From positions 496,001 through 560,000 of the forward strand of contig NZ_JAEPES010000003.1 in NCBI RefSeq assembly GCF_016634425.1: DNA of 64,000 nt, written 5' to 3'. A program made the position numbers and the translations under genes. This document shows positions 27,414-35,857 of this stretch, piece after piece. This DNA is from Lacisediminihabitans changchengi (lineage in GTDB: Bacteria > Actinomycetota > Actinomycetes > Actinomycetales > Microbacteriaceae). Position 1 is the first letter of the stretch, and every line of letters begins with the position of its first letter. The notes beneath the pieces are model-generated. The model was not told the origin of the DNA, did no database searches, and saw only the letters and a list, made by a program, of their open reading frames with translations.

Positions 27414-29450
27414 CTAGACCTGCGCCTTGGTGGCGATAGCCGACGTGATCCTCTCGATCGCCTCGGCGATGGGGATGCCGTTCTCCTGGTGGCCGTCGCG
27501 GAAGCGGAAGCTGACCGCACCGTTCGCGCGGTCCTCTTCGCCTGCGATCAACTGGAACGGGATCTTCTGCAGCGTGTGCGTGCGGATCTTCTTCGGCATC
27601 CGGTCGCTGGAGGTGTCGAGCTCTGCGCGCACGCCCAGAACTTTCAGCTGGTCGATGATGCCGGCGAGGTACTCCTGGTACTCCTCCGCCACCGGGATGC
27701 CCATGACCTGCACCGGGGACAGCCAGACCGGGAAGGCTCCGGCATAGTGCTCGAGCAGGATGGCGAAGAACCGCTCGATCGAGCCGAGCAGCGCGCGGTG
27801 GATCATCACCGGCTGCTGATGACTGCCGTCGGCCGCGGTGTACTCGAGGTCGAAGCGATCCGGCTGGTTGAAGTCGAGCTGCACGGTCGACAGCTGCCAG
27901 GTGCGCCCGATGGCGTCCCGTGCCTGCACCGAGATCTTCGGACCGTAGAAGGCCGCTCCGCCCGGGTCGGGAACGAGATCAAGGCCGGATGCGACCGCCA
28001 CTTCGCGCAGCGTCTCGGTCGCCTGCTCCCACAGTTCGTCAGCCCCGACGGACTTCTCCGGGTTGCGGGTGGAGAGCTCGAGATAGAAGTCGGTGAGACC
28101 GTAGCCGCGCAGAGTTTCGAGCACGAACTCGAGCTGGCTCGCAACCTCGTCCTTGACCTGCTCCGGTGTGACGTAGATGTGCGCGTCGTCCTGGGTGAGG
28201 CCGCGCACGCGGGTGAGACCCTGCAGGGTTCCGCTCTTCTCGTACCGATACACCGTGCCGAACTCGGCGAGGCGCAGGGGAAGCTCCCGATAGCTGCGTC
28301 CGCGCGCCCGGAAGATCAGGTTGTGGAACGGGCAGTTCATCGGCTTGAGGTAGTAGTCCTGGCCCTGCTTGGTGACGTGGCCGTCGGCATCGACCTCTTC
28401 GTCCAGGTGCATCGGGGGGAACATCCCCTCCCGGTACCACTGCAGGTGACCACTGGTCTCGAACAGCGCGCCCTTGGTGATGTGGGGCGAGTTGACGAGC
28501 TCATAGCCATTGGCGCGAAGCCGCTGGCGCATGTAGTCCTCGATCTCGGCACGGATGATGCCGCCCTTCGGGTGGAACACCGCGAGTCCGGAGCCGATCT
28601 CCTCCGGGAACGAGAACAGGTCGAGCTCTGCCCCGAGCTTGCGGTGGTCGCGCTTAGCAGCCTCCTCGAGACGGCTCTGGTAGGCGCGCAGCTCCTCCTT
28701 GGTCGGCCAGGCCGTGCCATAGACGCGTTGCAACTGCTTGTTCTTCTCCGAGCCGCGCCAGTAGGCGGCGGCGGAGCGGGTGAGCGCGTATCCGTTGCCG
28801 ATCATGCGGGTGTTCGGCAGGTGCGGGCCGCGGCAGAGGTCTTTCCAGACCGTCTCCCCCGTCTTCGGGTCGACGTTGTCGTAGATTGTCAGCTCCGCGC
28901 CGCCTACCTCGACGGATTCGTTGTCGTCGGTGCTGCCGTCGCCCTCGCCGACATGACCCTTCAGGCCGATCAGCTCGAGCTTGTACGGCTCGTTCGACAG
29001 TTCGGCGCGCGCCTCGTCCTCGGTGACCACGCGACGCTGGAAACGCTGACCCTGCTTGATGATCGCCGCCATTGCCTTGTCGATGGCCTTCAGGTCTTCC
29101 GGGGTGAATGGGGTGTCGACATCGAAGTCGTAGTAGAAACCGTCGGTGATCGGCGGACCGATACCGAGCTTCGCCTCGGGGTTGATCGACTGCACGGCCT
29201 GGGCTGCGACGTGCGCGGCGGAATGGCGCAGGATGCTGAGTCCCGCTGGAGAAGAGATCAACACCGGTTCTGCGGTCTGGCCGGCCTCCACCGTCGCCGC
29301 GAGGTCGAGCAGGTCGCCGTTCACGTACATGGCGACGATCTTGCGGTCGGAGAAGAGCCCGAACCCGGTCGTGGTCTCCGTCGCCGTGATCGACTCGACT
29401 GCCCCATTCGGTACAGCGGTGGACTCGTTGCCGGCAGGCGATTCAGACAC
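27414..29450 (-). CDS. thrS: Threonine--tRNA ligase
   Basis: Charges tRNA-Thr. 678 aa with TGS domain ([16 protein letters not shown]), editing domain, class II catalytic core ([32 protein letters not shown]) and anticodon-binding domain at the C-terminus. The start is taken as GTG at 29450, ten bases after AAGGAG; an ATG at 29510 would lie just beyond the tRNA-Val terminator region and add a non-conserved tail. Confidence 0.95.
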   Translation of the reverse strand: MSESPAGNESTAVPNGAVESITATETTTGFGLFSDRKIVAMYVNGDLLDLAATVEAGQTAEPVLISSPAGLSILRHSAAHVAAQAVQSINPEAKLGIGPPITDGFYYDFDVDTPFTPEDLKAIDKAMAAIIKQGQRFQRRVVTEDEARAELSNEPYKLELIGLKGHVGEGDGSTDDNESVEVGGAELTIYDNVDPKTGETVWKDLCRGPHLPNTRMIGNGYALTRSAAAYWRGSEKNKQLQRVYGTAWPTKEELRAYQSRLEEAAKRDHRKLGAELDLFSFPEEIGSGLAVFHPKGGIIRAEIEDYMRQRLRANGYELVNSPHITKGALFETSGHLQWYREGMFPPMHLDEEVDADGHVTKQGQDYYLKPMNCPFHNLIFRARGRSYRELPLRLAEFGTVYRYEKSGTLQGLTRVRGLTQDDAHIYVTPEQVKDEVASQLEFVLETLRGYGLTDFYLELSTRNPEKSVGADELWEQATETLREVAVASGLDLVPDPGGAAFYGPKISVQARDAIGRTWQLSTVQLDFNQPDRFDLEYTAADGSHQQPVMIHRALLGSIERFFAILLEHYAGAFPVWLSPVQVMGIPVAEEYQEYLAGIIDQLKVLGVRAELDTSSDRMPKKIRTHTLQKIPFQLIAGEEDRANGAVSFRFRDGHQENGIPIAEAIERITSAIATKAQV

Positions 29451-29510
29451 GACGAAGGTGCTCCTTACAGGGTGGAAATGTAGTTCCAACTGTAGCGGCG
29501 CGAGAAACAC

Positions 29511-29542
29511 GTAAGGCCCCGGACCGAAGTCCGGGGCCTTAC
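29511..29542 (-). terminator. Strong hairpin between tRNA-Val and thrS
   Basis: A perfect 14-bp stem (gtaaggccccggac and complement) closed by a loop that reads UUCG in the minus-strand RNA, with C-G closing pair, the very stable cUUCGg tetraloop. It follows the tRNA-Val 3' end by 5 bp. Only three T follow, so it could also act as an RNA processing or protective structure. Confidence 0.8.
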
Positions 29543-29547
29543 TCGTG

Positions 29548-29619
29548 TGAGCGATACTGGGATCGAACCAGCGACCTCTTCCGTGTCAGGGAAGCGCGCT
29601 ACCGCTGCGCCAATCGCTC
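29548..29619 (-). tRNA. tRNA-Val (GAC)
   Basis: A 72-nt cloverleaf with acceptor stem GAGCGAT/ATCGCTC, D-arm with AGCGGTAGCGC, anticodon arm cttcc-CTGACAC-ggaag with anticodon GAC, and T-arm GGTTCGATCC. The discriminator is A; no CCA is encoded. Confidence 0.95.
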
Positions 29620-29638
29620 AAGCTATTTATATCTGTGG

Positions 29639-29709
29639 AGGTGACGACGGGATTTGAACCCGTGTGGACGGCTTTGCAGGCCGCTGCCTCGCCTCTCGGC
29701 CACGCCACC
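29639..29709 (-). tRNA. tRNA-Cys (GCA)
   Basis: A 71-nt cloverleaf, acceptor GGTGGCG/CGTCACC with one G-U pair, anticodon loop around CTGCAAA giving GCA, T-loop GGTTCAAATCC, and the discriminator U expected for tRNA-Cys. No CCA is encoded. Confidence 0.95.
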
Positions 29710-29800
29710 ATGATCTGAACTTCAGTACTACCAGTGCTGACAACTACTTCAGCACACTTTATTCAGCTCTGTGTGTATAAGTCGTGAGACTCTTCCTTCG

Positions 29801-29872
29801 AGCGGATGACGAGATTCGAACTCGCGACCCTCACCTTGGCAAGGTGATGCGCTACCACTGCGCCACATCCGC
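29801..29872 (-). tRNA. tRNA-Gly (GCC)
   Basis: A 72-nt cloverleaf, acceptor GCGGATG/CATCCGC, anticodon arm tcacc-TTGCCAA-ggtga with anticodon GCC, T-loop AGTTCGAATCT and discriminator U as expected for glycine. No CCA is encoded. It is the first of three minus-strand tRNA genes. Confidence 0.95.
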
Positions 29873-30022
29873 ATTTCGCTTTACATTTCTGCGTGCGGAA
29901 ATGACTCTAGCCCAGCCGAGCGCAGAGAGCCAATTCGGGCGCGCACGCCGCGCGTGTCACGCGAGTCGCGCCGGTTATCGGCACGGACCACCGCTCGCGA
30001 TATGGCAAGATTGTCGAGTCAG

Positions 30023-30097
30023 GGCGATTGGCGCAGTTGGTAGCGCGCTTCCTTCACACGGAAGAGGTCATCGGTTCGAGTCCGGTATCGCCCACCA
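30023..30097 (+). tRNA. tRNA-Val (CAC)
   Basis: A cloverleaf with acceptor GGGCGAT/ATCGCCC, D-arm AGTTGGTAGCGC, anticodon arm cttcc-TTCACAC-ggaag with anticodon CAC, T-loop GGTTCGAGTCC. The 3' CCA is encoded, unlike the three minus-strand tRNAs nearby. A clear terminator follows. Confidence 0.95.
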
Positions 30098-30110
30098 GAA
30101 TCACTTCTGA

Positions 30111-30130
30111 AGCCCCGGTTTTCCGGGGCT
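30111..30130 (+). terminator. Rho-independent terminator after tRNA-Val (CAC)
   Basis: A perfect 8-bp stem agccccgg/ccggggct with a tttt loop, followed by ttcgtcgttt. It lies 13 bp after the encoded CCA. Confidence 0.85.
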
Positions 30131-30154
30131 TTCGTCGTTTCAGATCGCGTCGAT

Positions 30155-30994
30155 TCAGGATGTTTGCGCATCGAGCTGCGCGTACCCGCGGGCAAAGGCC
30201 GACTCGAGCATCCACGCTGGCCAGAGCTCGAGGCCGCCTTCGGCCACCGCGGCAGCCACGGACAATCCGGCGGCATGCCTCGAGCGGATGGCGTGAGCCA
30301 CGGCTGCGAGCTGGTCAATCTGACGCTCGACAAAATCGCGATCGACCACCGTGCCATGCCCCGGGATGATGGGATCGCTCGACGAGATCGAGTCGAGCAG
30401 ACGCGCCACGGCGTCCGGCCAGAGCAGCGGAAAGCTGCCAGACCCGAACATCGGCGGACCGGACTGTTCGATCACGTCGCCGAGCGCCCAGACCCGCACA
30501 TCGGGGACGAAAACGGCGATATCCGTGTCGGTGTGGCCGGGGTCGATCGGGATCAGCTCGACCGCCCTCCCGCCGAGATCGACGGTGCTGGGCTCGGAAA
30601 TGAGCACCGTCGGCGCCGTCAGCACGACATCCGCCCAACTCTGACCCGGCTCTCGTGCCGGATCGGCCTGCGCCGCGGCGACTCTCGGCGCCTCATAGTC
30701 AGCGTGGTGGGCGGCGATGCGGTAGTGCCCGTAGATCGGGATGCCTCGCGCCGCGAAGACCTGGTTGCCGAAGGTGTGGTCGTAGTGGGCGTGGGTGTTG
30801 ATTACCGCAACGATCGGGAGGCCGAACTCGTGCTCGACATCGGCGATCATCTCCTCGCCCTCCGCCGGATTGTTACGGGTGTCGATGACCGAGACGCCCG
30901 AGGTCCCGACGATGGCCACAATCGACACATCCTCCGGGTCGTAACGGCGCTGGGACACGCCGTCGGCGATTTCGGTCCACGCTGAGCTCGACAT
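30155..30994 (-). CDS. Metallo-beta-lactamase fold hydrolase
   Basis: A 279-aa MBL-fold protein. The metal-binding motif THAHYDHTFGN lies near residue 67, with IDPGHTDTD, ALGDVIEQSGPP and IIPGHGTVVD supplying the later ligands. There is no signal peptide. The substrate is unknown; the pattern resembles glyoxalase II-like or quinoprotein-relay type MBL proteins more than true beta-lactamases. It is divergent from the esterase gene at 31033 with 38 bp between them. Confidence 0.9.
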   Translation of the reverse strand: MSSSAWTEIADGVSQRRYDPEDVSIVAIVGTSGVSVIDTRNNPAEGEEMIADVEHEFGLPIVAVINTHAHYDHTFGNQVFAARGIPIYGHYRIAAHHADYEAPRVAAAQADPAREPGQSWADVVLTAPTVLISEPSTVDLGGRAVELIPIDPGHTDTDIAVFVPDVRVWALGDVIEQSGPPMFGSGSFPLLWPDAVARLLDSISSSDPIIPGHGTVVDRDFVERQIDQLAAVAHAIRSRHAAGLSVAAAVAEGGLELWPAWMLESAFARGYAQLDAQTS

Positions 30995-31032
30995 CCGGCC
31001 ATCATAGGGAGACCCCGCTACGAAGGAAGAGC

Positions 31033-31926
31033 ATGCAGAGCCTCTCCAGCCGCCTGATGCCGCTCGTGATGACGCTGCGGGGTGCGAAGCGGCGCTATTC
31101 GTCGGCCGAGCTCACGCTGAAGCGGGTAGACGAACTGCGCGCACATCCCGCATCGTGGGCTCCCCCGCCCGCACTCGCGAAAAAGGTTCGCGTCGAGCAA
31201 ACGACGGTGGGCGGCATGCCCGTGTACACGGTCGGCCCGCGTGACGGCACCGTAACCAGGGTTGCTCTCTACCTGCACGGCGGGTCGTACGTGTTCCAGA
31301 TCCAACGACAGCACTGGACGCTGATTGCCGACCTCGCCGCGACCGCTGGCATCCGTTTCACCGTTCCGATCTTTCCGCTCGCGCCCGAGGCGACCGCGTC
31401 GACCATCGTGCCCACGATGACGGAGCTCGCGGCGTCCCTCATCACCGAACACGGCGCGCGCCATTTCGGTCTGTTCGGCGACTCGGCCGGTGGGGGGATG
31501 GCGCTGGCCGTCGCCCAGCAGCTGCGCGACCGCGGATTCCCCGCCCCGCGGGCGACCGTGCTTATCTCCCCGTGGCTGGACATCAGCGGCACCGACCCCC
31601 GCCTGGCGCAGATCGCGCCCAGCGACCCATGGCTGGCCGTCCCGGGTTCGCACGCCGCCGGGGAGCTCTATCGCGGTGACCTTCCCGAGCTCGATCCGCT
31701 GGTGAGTCCGATCTACGGCAACCTGCTGGGCCTCGGACCGATCACGATGTTCAGCGGCACCCGCGACATCCTGAATGCCGACGCTCACCGCCTGGTGGAT
31801 GCCGCGGCTGTCGCCGGCGTCGACCTCGACTTCCATGAGGCGCCAGGCATGATTCACGTCTACCCGCTGCTGCCTATCGGCGAGGCGAAGGCTGCGCGCG
31901 AGGTCATGCGCCGCGCGATGCGCTGA
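31033..31926 (+). CDS. Alpha/beta hydrolase, HSL-like esterase
   Basis: A 297-aa esterase. LYLHGGSYVFQIQRQHW carries the oxyanion HGG motif and LFGDSAGGGMALAVAQQL the GDSAGG nucleophile elbow, both typical of the hormone-sensitive lipase family. The catalytic Asp lies in FSGTRDILNADAHR and the His in FHEAPGMIHVYPLLP. The natural substrate is unknown. It ends 7 bp from the end of the convergent Amt-like gene. Confidence 0.92.
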   Translation: MQSLSSRLMPLVMTLRGAKRRYSSAELTLKRVDELRAHPASWAPPPALAKKVRVEQTTVGGMPVYTVGPRDGTVTRVALYLHGGSYVFQIQRQHWTLIADLAATAGIRFTVPIFPLAPEATASTIVPTMTELAASLITEHGARHFGLFGDSAGGGMALAVAQQLRDRGFPAPRATVLISPWLDISGTDPRLAQIAPSDPWLAVPGSHAAGELYRGDLPELDPLVSPIYGNLLGLGPITMFSGTRDILNADAHRLVDAAAVAGVDLDFHEAPGMIHVYPLLPIGEAKAAREVMRRAMR

Positions 31927-31932
31927 CCCCGG

Positions 31933-32949
31933 CTACCGCCGCGGCCTCAGGGCGAGCCAGAGCAGCGCGGCGACACCGAACCCGGCGATCCCGGCCAGAA
32001 TGACGGCCAGCACCTGGCCGAACAGCACCTCGGGCTGGCCGGTGTAGATGAAGCTCACGTCTTTCGCGACCAGCCCCAGAAGCAGGATGCCCGAGCCCCC
32101 TGCCACGAGGAGCGTCGCGGCGATCCGGCGCGCCGCTCCGCCCTCGGGGAGGAAGGCGACCAGCATCCCCGCGAGTAGCCCGACGACGAGCGCAACCGGG
32201 GTGATCAGGTAGGCGGCGGTAGGCGCCGCGGCGGCGAGGCCTCCCAGCGCACCGAAGACCACCCCCGAGATGGTGTTCCGCCGTCGACGTAACCGCTCAA
32301 CCAGCGCTGCGGTCGCCACGGCAGCGATCGGCATGACCACGGTGTTGATGACGATGAGCCCGGCAACCGGGTCGATGCCGAGCTGCAAACCGAGCAGCCA
32401 GGCCAGCCAGGCAAGCCAGATCGCCGCAACGAGTCCGAGCGAGCCCGTCCCGAGCCGCACGGGCTGCGGGCGGGCTCTGTCCACCACTCTGGCCACCACG
32501 AGGGTGCCTAGCGTCGCGCAGGCAGCCGCGATCACGATCGGCAGCGCCACCCCGAAGTCGAGGTAGCCGAGCCCCGTTGCGAACGGATCCCACCACAGCG
32601 TCAGCACGACGCTCACGATCGGCACGAACACCGCCGCGGTCAGCACCAGCGCGTAGATGAGCTGCCGCCCGAGTGGCGCGCCGGCGATCCCCAGCGTCGC
32701 CACGGTCGCGAACAGGGCTCCGAGAGCGATCGCCGGGGCGATGTACGCCGGGGCGATGCCGGTGATTCCGGTCAGCACCGCGATGCCGGTCATCACCGCA
32801 CCGAGCGTCGCGACGAAAAACATCCGTCGCGCCCGGAGGGACTCCCCCGCCGACCGGGCCCGCAGCAGCGCGAACAGCGGCACCAGGGCCAGGATGCCAG
32901 CGGCACTCAATCCACTCAACGCCGCCGTAGCGACGGGCGCAGCATCCAT
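31933..32949 (-). CDS. Amt-like polytopic membrane protein lacking the pore histidines
   Basis: A 338-aa protein made almost entirely of membrane helices, about ten. It would normally be called hypothetical, but residues 195-251 align by eye with residues 247-302 of the Amt protein encoded just upstream: VAGLIVINTVV matches VAAIAWINTLA, LVERLRRRRNT matches IVERIKDGKPT, and GALGGLAAAAP matches GAVAGLVAITP, about 20 identities over 57 positions with one gap. The segment LDFGVALPIV corresponds to NDFAGGTAVHI but has no histidine, and the second pore histidine is also missing. It is therefore probably a degenerate paralogue not expected to conduct ammonium normally. A terminator-like hairpin separates it from amt. 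Confidence 0.8.
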   Translation of the reverse strand: MDAAPVATAALSGLSAAGILALVPLFALLRARSAGESLRARRMFFVATLGAVMTGIAVLTGITGIAPAYIAPAIALGALFATVATLGIAGAPLGRQLIYALVLTAAVFVPIVSVVLTLWWDPFATGLGYLDFGVALPIVIAAACATLGTLVVARVVDRARPQPVRLGTGSLGLVAAIWLAWLAWLLGLQLGIDPVAGLIVINTVVMPIAAVATAALVERLRRRRNTISGVVFGALGGLAAAAPTAAYLITPVALVVGLLAGMLVAFLPEGGAARRIAATLLVAGGSGILLLGLVAKDVSFIYTGQPEVLFGQVLAVILAGIAGFGVAALLWLALRPRR

Positions 32950-32992
32950 CTCGGTCCTTCGAATCGGTCTGACACTCGCCAGCCAACAGTAA

Positions 32993-33020
32993 GGGGTGCC
33001 GTCCCGAAGGACGGCACCCC
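32993..33020 (-). terminator. Hairpin between amt and the Amt-like gene
   Basis: A perfect 12-bp stem (ggggtgccgtcc and complement) with a UUCG tetraloop in the minus-strand RNA, 23 bp after the amt stop. It lacks a long T-run. It probably ends or attenuates amt transcription before the downstream Amt-like gene. Confidence 0.8.
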
Positions 33021-33042
33021 ACTGGCTGTGTGCCGCTAGTGC

Positions 33043-34317
33043 CTAGACGGTTTCGAGTGCGTAGCCCTCTTCACCGTGGACGATGGTGTCGACCCCGGCG
33101 ACCTCATCCTCGTTGGTGATACGGAATCCGATGGTCTTCTGGATGACGGTGCCGATGATCCAGGCGAGTCCGAACGAGTAGACGCCGATTCCGATTCCCG
33201 CCAACGCCTGCACACCGAGCTGCTTGAAGCTGCCGGTGTCGATGAGGCCGATGCCGGAGCCGAAGATACCGATGTAGAGCGTGCCGAGCAGGCCACCGAC
33301 GAGGTGGATGCCGACGACATCGAGCGAGTCATCGAAGCCGAGCTTGAACTTCAGGTCGATAGCGAGGGCGCAGACCGCACCGGCCAGGATGCCCAGCACG
33401 ATCGCCCACCCCGGGGTCAGGATGTTACAGGCCGGGGTGATCGCGACAAGACCGGCTACGGCGCCCGATGCTGCACCGATCGAGGTGGGCTTGCCGTCTT
33501 TGATCCGTTCGACGATCAGCCAGCCGAGGATGGCCGCGGCCGGGGCTGCAAGGGTGTTGATCCAGGCGATGGCGGCGACACCGTCGACAGCGGCCTCGGA
33601 GCCGGAGTTGAATCCGAACCAGCCGAACCAGAGCAGCGCCGCGCCGAGGAGCGTCAGCGGCACGTTGTGCGGCTTGGACATGCCCTTGCTGAAGCCGACG
33701 CGCTTGCCGAGCACCAGTGCCAGGGCCAGGCCCGCGGCACCGGCGTTGATGTGCACAGCGGTACCACCAGCGAAGTCATTGACCTTGAGCAGAGCCGGGG
33801 CCCACCCATCGGTCAGGTTGAAGACCCAGTAGGCGACGGGGAAGTAGACGATGGTGACCCAGATGCCCGCGAAGATCATCCAGGAGCCGAACTTGGCACG
33901 GTCGGCGATGGCGCCGGAGATCAGCGCGACGGTGATGATCGCGAACGTAGCCTGGAAACCGGCGAAAGCGAGACCGTTGAGGTCGGCATCCATGGCCCCG
34001 TCCTTGCCGATGTTGATCAGGCTGCCGAGACCGAGCGATCCGGCGAACGGGTTACCCAACCAGTGCGGGATGAGCGGCTTGCCGAAGGCGAGTCCGTAGC
34101 CGTAGAGAACCCACAGCACACCGACGAGTCCCATTGCGCCGAAGCTCATCATCATCATGCTGATGACGCTCTTGGCGCGGACCATACCGCCGTAGAAGAA
34201 GGCAACGCCGGGAGTCATGATGAGCACGAGGGCAGCAGCGACAAGAAGCCACAGCGAGTTCAGGTTTGAAGTAATGCCGTCTGTAGTGGCATTCGTTAAG
34301 ACCGACAAGTCGACCAT
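33043..34317 (-). CDS. amt: Ammonium transporter
   Basis: A 424-aa Amt-family channel with 11-12 membrane helices. The twin pore histidines are present: H189 in NDFAGGTAVHINAG and H338 in DVVGIHLVGGLLG. MTPGVAFFYGGMVRAKS in the first helices and the C-terminal GFRITNEDEVAGVD are family hallmarks. Many actinobacteria place glnK and glnD after amt; here an Amt-like gene follows instead. A GlnR-type box lies 108-145 bp upstream, which predicts nitrogen-limited induction. Confidence 0.97.
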   Translation of the reverse strand: MVDLSVLTNATTDGITSNLNSLWLLVAAALVLIMTPGVAFFYGGMVRAKSVISMMMMSFGAMGLVGVLWVLYGYGLAFGKPLIPHWLGNPFAGSLGLGSLINIGKDGAMDADLNGLAFAGFQATFAIITVALISGAIADRAKFGSWMIFAGIWVTIVYFPVAYWVFNLTDGWAPALLKVNDFAGGTAVHINAGAAGLALALVLGKRVGFSKGMSKPHNVPLTLLGAALLWFGWFGFNSGSEAAVDGVAAIAWINTLAAPAAAILGWLIVERIKDGKPTSIGAASGAVAGLVAITPACNILTPGWAIVLGILAGAVCALAIDLKFKLGFDDSLDVVGIHLVGGLLGTLYIGIFGSGIGLIDTGSFKQLGVQALAGIGIGVYSFGLAWIIGTVIQKTIGFRITNEDEVAGVDTIVHGEEGYALETV

Positions 34318-34424
34318 GTGGGGGTTGCCTCTCTCTGATTACAAGGGGTTACCCTCCGACTTCGTGCGCGTGGCGGGCAGCCTGCGCAAAAGACGTCGGG
34401 TGCACGCAAGTTTGCTGCGTCGAT

Positions 34425-34462
34425 ATTTCCGCACGGGTGTAGACGTGTTTCGAGTGGGTTAC
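34425..34462 (-). promoter_or_regulatory. Candidate GlnR box upstream of amt
   Basis: Read on the minus strand: GTAAC-n6-GAAAC-n6-ACACC-n6-GAAAT. This follows the published actinobacterial GlnR pattern gTnAc-n6-GaAAc repeated twice; the first pair is perfect and the second is degenerate. Spacing is exact at six in all three gaps. The site is 108 bp upstream of the amt start, a usual place for GlnR control. Confidence 0.7.
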
Positions 34463-34530
34463 GCGATCATCGGGCGTGTAAACACTGTGTTTCGCCGGCG
34501 TCTGACACCGCCATCACTGCGCGCGGATGT

Positions 34531-35712
34531 TCACGGAGCCGAGAGCCGACGCTCCGCATCGTGCCGCAGCGCGGCCAATCGCCGGTAGTAGGCGGCCAAC
34601 CGCGAGACAAGGATGCCCGCGAGCACTATCGAGATCGCCGAGCCGAGCAGCACGGCCAGGGTTCCTTCGTCGGCCACCTCCGGCCGTCGAGCAAAAGCCA
34701 ACTCGTTCATGAGGAGCGAAACGGTGAACCCGACGCCGCCGAGCGCTCCGGCGGTGACCAGTCCCTGGAAAGTCAGCTGCGGTCGGTTGCCCTTGGCGCC
34801 GACGAAGCTGGAGAGCCAACCGCCGAGACCTATCCCGATCAGCTTGCCGACCGGGAGTGCGATCAGGATCCCCCAGAACGGAGCCTTCAGCTCGCCGATG
34901 GTTACCTGCGGAATCGCCACCAGCGCAGCAGAGAACGCGAATAGGGGAAGGATGCCGCCGTTCGTTATCGGCTCCAGTGCGTGCCGCACGCGCATGCCCG
35001 GCTTTCGCAGCATCGCGAGCCCCAGAGCGACTCCCGCGATGGTCGCATGCACGCCGGACTCGTAGACGAGGAACCAGGTGAGCAGCGCGACCGGCACCAT
35101 CGCGATGGTTACCGGGACGCGCATCCGGGTGCCGAGCAACCGGCTGAGCAGGGCAAACACCGCGACTCCGACAACGGCGATCGCCAGGAAGAGCAGGTTC
35201 GGGTCTTTCGTGAAGAACAGCGCGATGATCAGGATCGCCACGATGTCATCGAGGATCGCCAACGCCAGAATGAAGATGCGCAGCCTCGACGGGATGCCCT
35301 TGCCGAAAACGGCGAGAACGCCGAGCGCAAAGGCGATGTCCGTCGCCGTGGGAATGGGCCACCCCCCGGAATAGCCCGAGCCCGCCGTCACCGCGAGGTA
35401 GATCAGGGCGGGAACGAGCACTCCCCCGATTGCGGCGATCGCCGGACGCACCGCCTTCGACACCGAGTTGAGTTGCCCGACGGTGAGCTCGTTCTTCAGC
35501 TCGATGGCAACGACGAAGAAGAAGACGGCGAGGAGGCCGTCGCTGATCCAGTGCCCGACGGAGAGGTCGACCGGCGTACCGGGAATCGACAGGTGCGCAT
35601 GCTGAATGGCCATCAGCCCCGCACCGAGGGGACTGTTGGCGGCGATCAATCCCAGTACCGCTGCGATCAGCAGCAGCACGGCCGCCACCCGCTCCGACCT
35701 CATGATGCTCAT
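34531..35712 (-). CDS. nhaA: Na+/H+ antiporter NhaA
   Basis: Exports sodium in exchange for protons. The 393-aa protein has about 11-12 membrane helices. TATDIAFALGVLAVFG and LALAILDDIVAILIIALFF contain the conserved Asp pair (ALAILDD) of the NhaA ion site. The ATG at 35712 is chosen because GGGGA precedes it at the right distance; an ATG 21 bases upstream and another 9 bases downstream are alternatives. Confidence 0.94.
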   Translation of the reverse strand: MSIMRSERVAAVLLLIAAVLGLIAANSPLGAGLMAIQHAHLSIPGTPVDLSVGHWISDGLLAVFFFVVAIELKNELTVGQLNSVSKAVRPAIAAIGGVLVPALIYLAVTAGSGYSGGWPIPTATDIAFALGVLAVFGKGIPSRLRIFILALAILDDIVAILIIALFFTKDPNLLFLAIAVVGVAVFALLSRLLGTRMRVPVTIAMVPVALLTWFLVYESGVHATIAGVALGLAMLRKPGMRVRHALEPITNGGILPLFAFSAALVAIPQVTIGELKAPFWGILIALPVGKLIGIGLGGWLSSFVGAKGNRPQLTFQGLVTAGALGGVGFTVSLLMNELAFARRPEVADEGTLAVLLGSAISIVLAGILVSRLAAYYRRLAALRHDAERRLSAP

Positions 35713-35819
35713 TCGGTGTCCCCACTGCCGCATCGCGGCGCGCGTAATCTCGTGAAGCGATCTCTTCGATCACCTGCCGACCAGACTTCCCGGCGCACCA
35801 GGATCCAGCCTAGGCCAGC

Positions 35820-35857
35820 GGATCAGGACGAGGTCACCGGATCAGGACGAGGTCAGC
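35820..35857. repeat. Two 19-bp tandem copies spanning the zapE stop
   Basis: ggatcaggacgaggtcacc (35820-35838) is followed at once by ggatcaggacgaggtcagc (35839-35857). The second copy contains the zapE stop and last codons; the first lies just downstream as a silent copy. Confidence 0.95.

Noticed and set aside
29548..30097. tRNA cluster as an integration site
   Set aside because: No integrase gene or repeated tRNA 3' end is visible on either side.
30155..30994. Metallo-beta-lactamase resistance enzyme
   Set aside because: No signal peptide and the motif spacing fits general MBL-fold hydrolases.
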